From Bacillota bacterium (lineage in GTDB: Bacteria > Bacillota > Clostridia > Acetivibrionales > DSM-1351), in the NCBI GenBank assembly GCA_023409265.1, contig JAEYHZ010000014.1, positions 496,001 to 560,000 of the forward strand: a stretch of DNA of 64,000 nucleotides, read 5' to 3'. Below are positions 1-7,663 of this stretch, piece by piece. Numbering within the stretch: the stretch's first letter is position 1; each line of letters begins with the position of its first letter. The notes under the pieces are model-generated. The model did no database searches and was not told where the DNA came from. It saw only the letters and a list, made by a program, of their open reading frames with translations. The position numbers and the translations under genes are program-made.

Positions 1-93
1 TTCGTCAGTCAACAGCAAGTACTGGTGCATGGAGAGTTTAATCGGTTCAATAACATCGGTAAACTGGTACAGGTCAGGGTAAATTTGTGTCAT
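1..93 (-). CDS. 5' end of a gene leaving the window; possible MBL-fold hydrolase
   Basis: Only the first 31 codons are inside the window. They start at an ATG (91-93) preceded on the minus strand by a good AAAGGAGA ribosome binding site. The peptide begins MTQIYPDLYQFTDVIEP and ends near MHQYLLLTDE. That pattern (I-x-P-x-LY near residue 5, then x-YLL-x-D) is typical of the first two beta strands of metallo-beta-lactamase-fold proteins. No metal-binding motif is visible, so the family is a guess. It is separated from rpsR by the hairpin at 205-238 and is probably its own transcription unit. Confidence 0.5.
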   Translation of the reverse strand, partial: MTQIYPDLYQFTDVIEPIKLSMHQYLLLTDE

Positions 94-204
94 TATTTTA
101 AATCTCCTTTTATTTCTTTGTTATTATAAAAACTGTTGAATATATGAAAAGAATTGATAACATTAATAGATATTATTTTTACCAAGAGTTCATTTTTTAT
201 AAAT

Positions 205-238
205 AAAAACACTGTAGAATGACTCCTACAGTGTTTTT
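205..238 (-). terminator. Intrinsic terminator after rpsR
   Basis: A perfect 13-bp inverted repeat (205-217 and 226-238) with an 8-nt loop. Its arms start and end in A5/T5, so it can terminate in both directions. It lies just past the rpsR stop and most likely ends the rpsF-ssb-rpsR transcript. Confidence 0.85.
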
Positions 239-262
239 CTATGAAAATTATATTTTCCTATA

Positions 263-556
263 TTATTCTGCAGTATATGGAAGTAAAGCAATATGTCTTG
301 CTCTCTTAACCGCAACTGTCAGCTGACGCTGGTGCTTAGCACAGTTTCCTGATATTCTTCTGGGAAGGATCTTACCTCTTTCAGAAACATACTTTCTGAT
401 CTTGGCAACATCTTTGTAATCTATATCAGTAGCCTTATCAACACAGAATGAGCAAACTTTTTTCTTAGCTCTTCTCATTCTCATGCCACCTTTACCTTCG
501 CCCTTATCATAAGAATCTCTGTCGTTTCTTCTGTTATCTCTCTTTGGTCCTGGCAT
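263..556 (-). CDS. rpsR: 30S ribosomal protein S18
   Basis: Ribosomal protein S18 binds 16S rRNA together with S6 in the platform of the small subunit. The 97-residue protein has the S18 core (DYKDVAKIRKYVSERGKILP, then RRISGNC and RARHIALLPY). A basic, glycine-rich N-terminal extension makes it longer than the usual 75-80 residues. The pattern CSFC (about residue 35) plus NCAKH (about residue 71) fits the zinc-binding C+ form of S18. It is the last gene of the rpsF-ssb-rpsR operon, the conserved bacterial order. A strong AAAGGAGG-type site precedes the ATG. Confidence 0.97.
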   Translation of the reverse strand: MPGPKRDNRRNDRDSYDKGEGKGGMRMRRAKKKVCSFCVDKATDIDYKDVAKIRKYVSERGKILPRRISGNCAKHQRQLTVAVKRARHIALLPYTAE

Positions 557-647
557 CTTAGTGTCCTCCTTTCATGTACCAGCTAGTGGTACTGATTGTT
601 ATTTATAAATCGTCTTATTAATTCAAATTATATGGCCTTGACTTCCA

Positions 648-1079
648 TTAGAATGGAAGTTCATCGTCCTCATCCATTGGATAGAAGCCGTCTCCTGATG
701 ACGCCGGGTTCTCGGAATAAGTTCTGGGTGCTGGACCACCAGCTCCGCCTTCAGATCCCCTTTTGCTGTCAGCAAAATAAGTTTCGTCTGCTACTACTTC
801 AGTAACATAATGACGTTTTCCCTCATTGTCATCCCAGGTTCTGGTTTGAAGCCTTCCAACAATGGCTACCTGCATTCCTTTTGTAAAATATTTCTGACAA
901 AATTCAGCAGTTTTGTTCCATGCTACAATATTGATAAAATCAGCCTGTGGCTGACCTTCTTTAGCAGTAGCACGTCTGTTTACAGCAATGGAAAAACTTG
1001 CAACTGCAGTATTATTTCCACTGGTGTATCTCAGATCAGGATCTTTTGTAAGTCTTCCCATCAATACAACTTTGTTCAT
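648..1079 (-). CDS. ssb: Single-stranded DNA-binding protein
   Basis: The homotetrameric OB-fold protein that coats single-stranded DNA during replication and repair. The 143-residue sequence begins MNKVVLMGRLTKDPDLRYT and contains FINIVAWNKTAEFC and GRLQTRTWDD. The acidic C-terminal tail ends DEDDELPF, the partner-docking tip. The linker after residue 110 is glycine- and proline-rich, as expected. It lies between rpsF and rpsR in the standard operon. Confidence 0.97.
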   Translation of the reverse strand: MNKVVLMGRLTKDPDLRYTSGNNTAVASFSIAVNRRATAKEGQPQADFINIVAWNKTAEFCQKYFTKGMQVAIVGRLQTRTWDDNEGKRHYVTEVVADETYFADSKRGSEGGAGGPAPRTYSENPASSGDGFYPMDEDDELPF

Positions 1080-1101
1080 ACTAACCTTCCATTTACACTT
1101 A

Positions 1102-1386
1102 TTAATCCTTAGCGATTACTATATACTTAAGAATTCCTTCAGTGATTTTATAAACTCTCTCTAATTCAGCAGGAAAACTTGGCTCTGATGAAAAATTAGC
1201 AAGCACGTAGTAACCTTCGTTCTTGTCATCAATTTCATAAGCTAATTTTCTCTTACCCCACTCATCAATGCTTTCGAGCTGAGCTGAAGTTTCAAGCATA
1301 GTCTTAAATTTTTCAACTAGGGCTTTTGTGGATTCCTCTCCAACCTCTGAATTGATAATGAAAATAGTTTCATACTTCTTTAACAT
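1102..1386 (-). CDS. rpsF: 30S ribosomal protein S6
   Basis: S6 forms a heterodimer with S18 on 16S rRNA. The 94 residues start MLKKYETIFIINSEVGEEST and carry WGKRKLAYEI and EGYYVLANF, all typical of S6. It is the first gene of the rpsF-ssb-rpsR operon. The ATG at 1384-1386 follows a GAGGGGAGGTGA ribosome binding site, an almost complete complement to the 16S 3' end. That strong site sits beside a hairpin that could be the S6:S18 control element. Confidence 0.97.
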   Translation of the reverse strand: MLKKYETIFIINSEVGEESTKALVEKFKTMLETSAQLESIDEWGKRKLAYEIDDKNEGYYVLANFSSEPSFPAELERVYKITEGILKYIVIAKD

Positions 1387-1390
1387 TACT

Positions 1391-1440
1391 GGTCACCTCC
1401 CCTCGGACTTTACGGCTCTGTATCAAGAGTACAGAGCAAG
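1391..1440 (-). promoter_or_regulatory. Possible S6:S18 autoregulatory leader
   Basis: Just upstream of the rpsF ribosome binding site is an 8-bp hairpin (1415-1422 with 1430-1437, 7-nt loop). It is followed on the transcript by two CCG trinucleotides before the GGGGAGG site. Many bacteria have an rpsF leader in which the S6:S18 complex binds a hairpin with an exposed CCG to repress translation. The position and CCG fit that known element, but I could not verify the full consensus fold. Confidence 0.35.
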
Positions 1441-1582
1441 GATGTTAATATTTTATTTGTGGTAACATTTTGTTTTCCACATACAATTTTGTATTTTATC
1501 ACATATTTTAAAAACAGGCAAGGCAATTTTTAAATCCATCTTTATTAAATCCATTTTTTAAATTTGAGTAATATTTAAACCT

Positions 1583-1614
1583 GTAAAAAAAGAGCCCGGA
1601 GAGGTGTCTCCGGG
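1583..1614 (-). terminator. Intrinsic terminator of the BMP-transporter/catabolic operon
   Basis: An 8-bp GC-rich stem (1595-1602 with 1607-1614), GGTG-type loop, followed on the minus strand by CTC and seven T. It lies 39 bp past the stop of the TrpA-like gene and closes the long operon that starts near 11770. The rest of 1441-1580 is AT-rich and shows nothing clear. Confidence 0.9.
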
Positions 1615-1652
1615 TATAATTAGGATGTATTTGGGTAAGTTATAAAAATTAA

Positions 1653-2375
1653 TTATTCATTACAGGTCTTTTTAAACAATGCTATTGTTTCTTTCATTTT
1701 AGGAATATCTGCGTGAAGCTTAAGTACCGTACTTCCAACAAAAACCCCGTCAGCGCCGGCATCTTTCGCCATTTGTATATCTTCAGGAGCATAGATGCCC
1801 ACTCCGCAGTATATCTCCCTTTTTATCCCCAGCTTCTTTAAATGCTCAATACAATGCTTCAGTGTTGGAAATTGCGGATTAATATTGTTTGTGGTAGGCT
1901 TGGCCTGCATATATACAAAACCATTTGATAAAAGTGCTGATTGGATTTCCTTCTCGTCCATGTGGAATTGCACATAGCAGGATATCTTGATCCCATTTTC
2001 GATAAGCCTGTTCTTCACTTCTTCATTGTGGGTCCCAACATAGATAAGGTCCATTAAATCATTGTCCACACAGAACTTTATGAACCTTTCGACTCCTATT
2101 TCCAAAATGGTATTCTCATATGAAAGAAGTATAAACTTTGTATCAGGGTGATTGTTTTTAATCTTTATAATTCCATCCATATATTTACTGTAGTCATTAC
2201 ATGCTTCAAGAGCTTCCTTCATACGGTTGGCTATATATTCACCTTCAAGATAGGGATCCGAGGAGGGAAAATCCACCTCTATAATATCACAGCCTGCCTG
2301 TATATAGTTTTCAGCCATTGCAATGCTTGACTCTATTGTGGGATATCCATTGGATAAATAACATATCAGTTTCAC
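1653..2375 (-). CDS. Tryptophan synthase alpha-like TIM-barrel aldolase/lyase (TrpA paralogue)
   Basis: Clear homologue of the TrpA alpha subunit, which cleaves indole-3-glycerol phosphate. I start at GTG 2373-2375, placed by TTTTGGAGG five bases upstream, giving 240 residues (TrpA is about 265). The first catalytic residue is kept (E33 in CDIIEVDFPSSDP). The second, Asp in the LADG segment of TrpA, is Glu here (DPYLEGEY, residue 44). The phosphate-binding loops survive as CGVGI and GVFVGSTVLK. The TrpA loop SRAGVTG is replaced by QAKPTTNNIN. There is no trpB or other trp gene nearby; it is the last gene of a transporter/phosphorylase operon. I infer a retro-aldol reaction on some other phosphorylated substrate. 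Confidence 0.8.
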   Translation of the reverse strand: MKLICYLSNGYPTIESSIAMAENYIQAGCDIIEVDFPSSDPYLEGEYIANRMKEALEACNDYSKYMDGIIKIKNNHPDTKFILLSYENTILEIGVERFIKFCVDNDLMDLIYVGTHNEEVKNRLIENGIKISCYVQFHMDEKEIQSALLSNGFVYMQAKPTTNNINPQFPTLKHCIEHLKKLGIKREIYCGVGIYAPEDIQMAKDAGADGVFVGSTVLKLHADIPKMKETIALFKKTCNE

Positions 2376-2396
2376 AGTAACCTCCAAAAGCTGTAA

Positions 2397-3551
2397 TTAT
2401 TTTGCCTGAGCTTTATATATTTTTATGAACAAATCTTTCATCTGTTCGCTTGTAGGAATAACCGGGTTTGTTTTTGTGCAACCGTCATTCAATGCCATTT
2501 CAGACATTTCCTCAAGCTTTTCCATATATGCGTTTTCATCGGATATAAGCTCTGAAATATGCGACGGAATACCTATGGATTTGTTCAGATTCTCAACAAC
2601 CCATATCAGATCATTTGATCCCAGTTCCTTTGCAAGCTTTGAATAAGCAGCTTTTGCAGCCTCATCCTCCAGATTGAATTTCATAACAAAGGGAAGTATT
2701 ACTGCGTCGGCCAGTCCATGGGAAACCCCGAAATAACTTCCCAGCGTGTGGGCCATGGAATGTACTATACCTAGAGATACATTCGTAAAGGCAAGTCCCG
2801 CAACCATGGACGCATTTATCATTATTTCACGGTACTCAATTGCACCTCCGTCGGCACAGGCCTTTGGAAGATTTACAATTATGTCCTTTGCAGCATTAAA
2901 GGCCAGTATATTGCTCAAATAATTGGCTCTCTTTGAAACCAGTGCCTCCAGGGCATGCGTCAATGCATCCATGCCGGTTTCAGCAGTTATCTTTGCAGGC
3001 ATGGTGACAGTTACCTCAGGGTCACAGATGGCAATATCCGGCATCATTTCCATATTGCCTATGCCGTATTTTACATGGGTCTCATCATCGGTGATGACCA
3101 CTGAGCGGCTGACCTCACTGGCAGTACCGCTGGTTGAGGGAATGCAGACCAGTATGGCCTTGTTTCTCAGCTCAGGTACGGGATTGGGCGGTACAATATC
3201 CTTTAATGCTGTCAATTCAGGGTGCTCATAGTAAACCCACATGGCTTTTGCCGCATCCATTGCCGAACCGCCTCCCAACCCGATTATTATATCGGGCTGT
3301 TCCCGCTTCATCGCTTCGGCGCCTCTATATACGGTGCTGAACAGCGGATCGGGTTCTACCCCTTCAAAGACAGAGCTGTCTATTCCCGCTCCTTTTAAAT
3401 AATCTATGGTTTTCTGTAAAATTCCGCTTTTTTTCATGCTTGAGCCGCCGGTTACAATAAATGCTTTTTTTCCTTTCAGTGTCTTCAGATGTTCAAGTGA
3501 CCCTGTTCCGAACATCAACTGGCTTCCGGCAAGTTTCATGGGCCTCATCAT
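2397..3551 (-). CDS. Iron-containing (group III) alcohol dehydrogenase
   Basis: A 384-residue NAD(P)-dependent, metal-containing alcohol dehydrogenase of the AdhB/FucO/1,3-propanediol dehydrogenase family. The cofactor loop is GLGGGSAMDAAKAMW (about residue 92). The metal site is recognisable as Asp and His in MDALTHALEA and the two His of HSMAHTLGSYFGVSHG. Such enzymes normally reduce a short aldehyde to an alcohol to dispose of NADH. Encoded between the TrpA-like and BtpA-like barrels, it would suit an aldehyde released by an aldolase in the same pathway (inference). An AAAGGA site precedes ATG 3549-3551. Confidence 0.9.
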   Translation of the reverse strand: MMRPMKLAGSQLMFGTGSLEHLKTLKGKKAFIVTGGSSMKKSGILQKTIDYLKGAGIDSSVFEGVEPDPLFSTVYRGAEAMKREQPDIIIGLGGGSAMDAAKAMWVYYEHPELTALKDIVPPNPVPELRNKAILVCIPSTSGTASEVSRSVVITDDETHVKYGIGNMEMMPDIAICDPEVTVTMPAKITAETGMDALTHALEALVSKRANYLSNILAFNAAKDIIVNLPKACADGGAIEYREIMINASMVAGLAFTNVSLGIVHSMAHTLGSYFGVSHGLADAVILPFVMKFNLEDEAAKAAYSKLAKELGSNDLIWVVENLNKSIGIPSHISELISDENAYMEKLEEMSEMALNDGCTKTNPVIPTSEQMKDLFIKIYKAQAK

Positions 3552-3654
3552 AAATATCAGTCCTTTATTCTGTATTATTATTTTAACTACTTAGCTGTAA
3601 CATTTGCTTGTATATTACTTGTATGTTGATCAAAAGAGTTTTCAGGAGAGCCTT

Positions 3655-4443
3655 CTACCCATTAAAAGCTTTAACAAGCGCTGTGCAAAGCTCCAGGGAA
3701 ACTGGATTTTCTATAATACCGCCTTCCTTCAGGCTGGAGCCCACTATGGCACCGTTTGCGATTTTAAGCTGTTCCTTTATGTTGGTGGTTTTGACACCGC
3801 TTCCGGCAATTACGGGAAGTTTGGTAACCTCTTTGACTCTTTTAATAATGTCTATAGGAGTTTCAACACCTATATGTGTACCTGTCACAATGATAGCATC
3901 TGCTCCGCAGGCCTCTGCAGATTTTGCCGAATCCTCTATGGTCACGTGAGGCAGCAGCATATGAGTGTGTTTGACCTGAATGTCGGCCAGTATCTTCACA
4001 TTTTCGGCACCGAGATTTTTTCTGAACTTCATTGCTTCACGGGCACATGGTGTGATTATCCCTCCAAAGAACTCAACCGTATCCACAAATACGGGTATTC
4101 TTACAAAGTCGGCGTCAATAGCCTTTGCAATTGAAAATGCGGTCGCATAATCATTCATTGCGGCATCTATGCCGATGGGTATGCTGACATTTTGCGCTAC
4201 AATGGCACTGATAGCCGCCAGTGCGCAGGATTGTTCAATATCAAGATTTATTCCGAAGGTTCCGTCACCCATATTTTCAATTATTATGGCATCCATTCCT
4301 GACTTTTCAAGAGTAATGGCATCCTTTACGGCCTGGTCGGTAATTTTTTTCATATCCCCGCAGAAACCCGGTGTTCCAGGCAGTGCAAGACAATGCACCA
4401 TTCCTATTACAAGACTTTTATCATTAAAGTTTAAACCCTTCAT
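3655..4443 (-). CDS. BtpA/SgcQ-family TIM-barrel protein
   Basis: 262 residues of the BtpA family, named after a cyanobacterial photosystem I biogenesis protein, with bacterial relatives such as SgcQ in sugar operons. No reaction is established for the bacterial members. Typical segments are IGMVHCLALPGTPG (residue 13), GMDAIIIENMGDG, KILADIQVKH and DAIIVTG. The C-terminal VIAGSGVKTTNI and GAIVGSSLK look like a TIM-barrel phosphate site. Its ATG overlaps the stop of the phosphorylase gene by 4 bp (ATGA), so the two are translationally coupled. It probably acts on the phosphosugar made by the phosphorylase or the PfkB kinase (inference). Confidence 0.85.
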   Translation of the reverse strand: MKGLNFNDKSLVIGMVHCLALPGTPGFCGDMKKITDQAVKDAITLEKSGMDAIIIENMGDGTFGINLDIEQSCALAAISAIVAQNVSIPIGIDAAMNDYATAFSIAKAIDADFVRIPVFVDTVEFFGGIITPCAREAMKFRKNLGAENVKILADIQVKHTHMLLPHVTIEDSAKSAEACGADAIIVTGTHIGVETPIDIIKRVKEVTKLPVIAGSGVKTTNIKEQLKIANGAIVGSSLKEGGIIENPVSLELCTALVKAFNG

Positions 4444-5198
4444 TTTCCAGCCACCTCTCTATCATAAATTACAAGCCCGTCAAGAGCTATTTTGCACAGG
4501 TCTTCTTCAGACTTGGTGCGAGCATCCCCCTTAAGGAAATCTTTCAGGTTTTCAAGAACTGTTGTCATTGTAACAATACAACCCTTGATACCCATGAGAT
4601 TTGCCAGTACCAGCATACAGCTTGATTCCATATCCACTGCCGAAATATTGTATTTTTTCAGAGCGGTAAAAGTCTCACTCATGTCTTTGTTCATCCTTGC
4701 GGACAGGCGTGAATCCCTCATCTGGCTGTAGAAGCCATCCATAGTACAGGTGATGCCGTTAACGTATTCTCTCCCATTCTCCAGGGTGCTTTTATTCATG
4801 CAGTTTATGAGATCAATATCTGCAACCGCAGGGAATGACACCGGCACATATGTTTTGCTTGTAGCTTCCTCTCTCATTGCCCCTGTTGGAATTATAAGTT
4901 TTCCCAGCAGATCATCCTTGAGCCCCATGGTTGTTCCCATACGGACTGCAACCTCCATACCGCACTGGTACATCTCCTCCATGGCAATAGCAGCCGATGG
5001 GGCTCCTATTCCCGTTGAGGTCACGGTTATCCTGACACCCTTATAATAGCCGGTATAGGTGTTGAATTCCCTGGCAAAAGCTATATGCTGTACATTTTCC
5101 AACTGTTTTGCAACTGTTTCCACCCTCCAGGGATCTCCTGAAAAGAGTACATATTTTGCTATATCTTTTTCCTCTGTTTTTGAATATAAAGTTTGCAT
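4440..5198 (-). CDS. Nucleoside phosphorylase, uridine phosphorylase-like
   Basis: Member of the NP-I nucleoside phosphorylase family, which splits a nucleoside with phosphate into base and (deoxy)ribose 1-phosphate. Family motifs: VLFSGDPWRVE, AREFNTYTGYY, STGIGAPSAAIAMEE, AVRMGTTMG, TMDGFYS and SAVDMESSCML, where Glu of DMES contacts the ribose. The arrangement is nearest uridine phosphorylase. I start at ATG 5196-5198, seven bases after the kinase stop, giving about 252 residues; an upstream ATG at 5267 would overlap the kinase by about 60 bp. The base specificity cannot be read from sequence. Confidence 0.88.
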   Translation of the reverse strand: MQTLYSKTEEKDIAKYVLFSGDPWRVETVAKQLENVQHIAFAREFNTYTGYYKGVRITVTSTGIGAPSAAIAMEEMYQCGMEVAVRMGTTMGLKDDLLGKLIIPTGAMREEATSKTYVPVSFPAVADIDLINCMNKSTLENGREYVNGITCTMDGFYSQMRDSRLSARMNKDMSETFTALKKYNISAVDMESSCMLVLANLMGIKGCIVTMTTVLENLKDFLKGDARTKSEEDLCKIALDGLVIYDREVAGK

Positions 5199-5205
5199 GG
5201 TATTC

Positions 5206-6159
5206 TCACTCTTCTCCCTTGGTAAATTCGTTAAAACGCTTGATAAATGCTTCTTCGTCAGGAGCATTGGTGGTGCAGCCGACCTTTTCGATTATAAACG
5301 ATGAAAGAACACTGCCAAGACTGCAGCAGTCCTTTACACTTTTCCCTTTGAGATAGCCGTACAGAAAGCCTGACATGAACGCGTCTCCCGAGCCTGTGGT
5401 ATCCACCACCCTGCCAAACTCAGCTGCAGCTATATGCCCGGATATGATGCCGTCTTTTGTTTTGTGGTAGTATACGCTTCCCTTCTTCCCAAGGGTGGTA
5501 ACAATTATTTCGGCATTTCCCTTTTCAAAAAGCTCTGTGATATCCGCAAGTCCGAAAATCCTTTGTATTTCTCCGCGCTCACATTCATTGCAGAATATAA
5601 TTTTGCTGTAAAGCAGAACTTCCTTGAAAAATTCCTCGGGAAAAGCATCATAATCACATTTCATTCCAAAAACCAAAGGTACGCTCCAGGCCTTGCACTG
5701 TCTGTAAAATTCCAGGTTGTCCTCATAGGAGCCCACAGTCATGATGCCTGTGCGAGCTTCTTTAAAAAACCCGGGGTCCATCCCTTTGGCATACTTTTTG
5801 TCCATTGCTCCGGGATAAAAGATGGTAACATGGTTATTTTCGGAATCCGCAATGAGATAACAATTTGAAGTTGCCTCACCGGGAACGATCTCAACCGCCT
5901 CCATACATACTCCCGCATTTTTCAGGTGATCATAGAAACCTGTTTCTATATAGTCGTCTTCCCCCACTCTTATAAGAGGAAGAGCCTTCATATTCAATTT
6001 TGCCATCAGATAGGCAATATTCGTCGAACAGCCTCCGTATTGGATACGGGCATTGTCACTGTTTTCAACTAGAGATGTATAGCCGTATCTCAACGGGGAG
6101 GAAGTTCTGATTATCCTGTCCAGACTTACATATCCGTTTACCAGCACATCATATTTCAT
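5206..6159 (-). CDS. PfkB-family carbohydrate/nucleoside kinase
   Basis: Ribokinase-fold kinase of 317 residues. PfkB signature 1 is present as IQYGGCSTNIAYLMAKL (about residue 39). The catalytic anion-hole motif is VDTTGSGDAFMSGFLYG (about residue 254), with the Asp base in GSGDAF. It starts at ATG 6157-6159 in a TGATG overlap with the isochorismatase gene, so the genes are coupled. In this operon it most likely phosphorylates the imported nucleoside or the freed sugar, giving the phosphate group that the two downstream TIM barrels seem built to hold (inference). Confidence 0.9.
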   Translation of the reverse strand: MKYDVLVNGYVSLDRIIRTSSPLRYGYTSLVENSDNARIQYGGCSTNIAYLMAKLNMKALPLIRVGEDDYIETGFYDHLKNAGVCMEAVEIVPGEATSNCYLIADSENNHVTIFYPGAMDKKYAKGMDPGFFKEARTGIMTVGSYEDNLEFYRQCKAWSVPLVFGMKCDYDAFPEEFFKEVLLYSKIIFCNECERGEIQRIFGLADITELFEKGNAEIIVTTLGKKGSVYYHKTKDGIISGHIAAAEFGRVVDTTGSGDAFMSGFLYGYLKGKSVKDCCSLGSVLSSFIIEKVGCTTNAPDEEAFIKRFNEFTKGEE

Positions 6160-6728
6160 CAGATTATCTCCCCTTTATCCAGATTGTCAAAAAGCTCCTG
6201 TGAAGTCACAACTTTACCGAGATATTTCTTAATATCGGATAAATGAACCTGATTTACAGTTTCATCGTTGGTGGCAACACAGTCGGACACTACTATCGGA
6301 AGGTAGTCCAGGTTGTAGGCATCGGTGACTGTGGCACGTATGCAGCAATTTGTTTTGGTGCCTGTTATGATCAGATTCTTTATTCCGTTTTCCCTTAGGA
6401 CCATGTCGAGATCAGTTCCTACAAAACCGCTGTAGCGTCTTTTTTTAATTACATAATCCCTGACAGGGTCAACCTCCAACATTGGATCAACAGCATCTCC
6501 TCCCGTACCTTCAATACAGTTGGGACGCATATTTGCAAGATTTTTGTCAAACTTGTCGCTTCTATAACTGTGCTGCAGAAAAATCACGAGGATATGGTGC
6601 TTTCTGCATTCCTCAAGTACACGTTTTATCCTTGGCAGGATCTCACGGTTCTGAGGATAGAATACCAGCCCTTCCGGGTCTGTAAAATCCTTAACCATGT
6701 CAACAATGACAAGTGCTGTATTATTCAA
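6159..6728 (-). CDS. Isochorismatase-fold cysteine hydrolase
   Basis: 189-residue cysteine hydrolase. The catalytic triad of the fold is visible: Asp in ALVIVDMVKDF (residue 10), Lys in VIKKRRYSGF, and Cys in GTKTNCCIRATVTDAY. The metal-binding His pattern of nicotinamidases is not present. The sequence is closer to the N-carbamoylsarcosine/ureidoacrylate amidohydrolase side, enzymes that cut C-N bonds of amides or carbamoyl groups. It overlaps the upstream permease by 8 bp. A role in opening or deaminating the released base is possible but unproven. Confidence 0.88.
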   Translation of the reverse strand: MNNTALVIVDMVKDFTDPEGLVFYPQNREILPRIKRVLEECRKHHILVIFLQHSYRSDKFDKNLANMRPNCIEGTGGDAVDPMLEVDPVRDYVIKKRRYSGFVGTDLDMVLRENGIKNLIITGTKTNCCIRATVTDAYNLDYLPIVVSDCVATNDETVNQVHLSDIKKYLGKVVTSQELFDNLDKGEII

Positions 6729-7638
6729 GTTTAAACCCCCTTATCTTTGTACGGCGGGACTCAACTGCCGAAACTGCAAACAGTACAATTACAATCATAA
6801 GGTAAGGTACTATTTCAAACAGTCCCGAAACTGGTCCGGCAAACAGGGCAAGATTGATAGCCAGGGATTTCGCCAGTCCGAATATGATAGCATAAATACT
6901 GGACTTCACGGGCTTGGCACCGCCGCAGTATATGGCTGCTATTGCAATAAATCCTCTGCCGGCCGTCATATTATTTGTAAACAGAGCCATTCTTTCCACC
7001 GCCAGGTTTGCTCCGGCAAGGGCGCAAAGAGCCGCACCTATGAGCACTGCCGCATATTTAATGGCAGCACTGTTGATACCAACCGATTTTGCCGCTTCTT
7101 CATTTTCGCCTACAACTCTCACATATACCCCAAACTTTGTTTTATACATTACAATTGATACAACAAGTATAAGTATAAAGCTGATATAGGTAATTGCCGT
7201 ATGGCCGCTTAAAAGACTTCCGGCAATTGGTATATCCTTTATAAGCGGAATATTGATCTTGAGATTTGTCACATTAACAATGGAGCTTACATTAATGTTG
7301 GCCATCTGCAAATACTTAAGCATAAAGGAGCTTAAGGCCAGAACGAATATATTTATTCCAAACCCTGTTATGATGAAATTGCTTTTCATGGTTATCCCGA
7401 AAAATGAGAATATCAGCCCGAGTATCAAGGTGCAGAGGACGCTTAATAAAATTCCGATCCACAAATTCCCGGTAAACATGACAAATAGCGTACTGCTGAA
7501 GGCTCCCATGAGCATCATTCCCTCCAGCCCTATGTTCAGCACATTTGCCTTGTGGGCGAACAGCCCGCCCAGCACTGCCAGGATAAGCGGAGCACTGTGA
7601 TAAATCATGTCGTATAAAATGTTACTCAATAAGTTCAT
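6721..7638 (-). CDS. ABC transporter permease, nucleoside type (NupC/YufQ-like)
   Basis: 305-residue integral membrane protein with about eight hydrophobic segments, of the BPD_transp_2 (RbsC/LivH-like) permease family. The segment VLNIGLEGMMLMGAFSS (about residue 32) matches the N-L-G-x-E-G-x-M signature of permeases paired with BMP lipoproteins, such as the guanosine or nucleoside importers of Gram-positive bacteria. It should form the membrane channel with the permease at 7664. Confidence 0.9.
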   Translation of the reverse strand: MNLLSNILYDMIYHSAPLILAVLGGLFAHKANVLNIGLEGMMLMGAFSSTLFVMFTGNLWIGILLSVLCTLILGLIFSFFGITMKSNFIITGFGINIFVLALSSFMLKYLQMANINVSSIVNVTNLKINIPLIKDIPIAGSLLSGHTAITYISFILILVVSIVMYKTKFGVYVRVVGENEEAAKSVGINSAAIKYAAVLIGAALCALAGANLAVERMALFTNNMTAGRGFIAIAAIYCGGAKPVKSSIYAIIFGLAKSLAINLALFAGPVSGLFEIVPYLMIVIVLFAVSAVESRRTKIRGFKLE

Positions 7639-7663
7639 AATTGTTTACCTCTGTTCATTAAAG

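Noticed and set aside
6159..6728. Nicotinamidase, which would make the operon a nicotinamide riboside pathway
   Set aside because: The metal-binding Asp/His pattern of nicotinamidases is missing, so this reading is not supported.
6697..7158. Long plus-strand open frame opposite the nucleoside permease
   Set aside because: It lies entirely over a recognised gene, has no ribosome binding site and an atypical composition (many Cys, Asn and Tyr), so it is a shadow frame.
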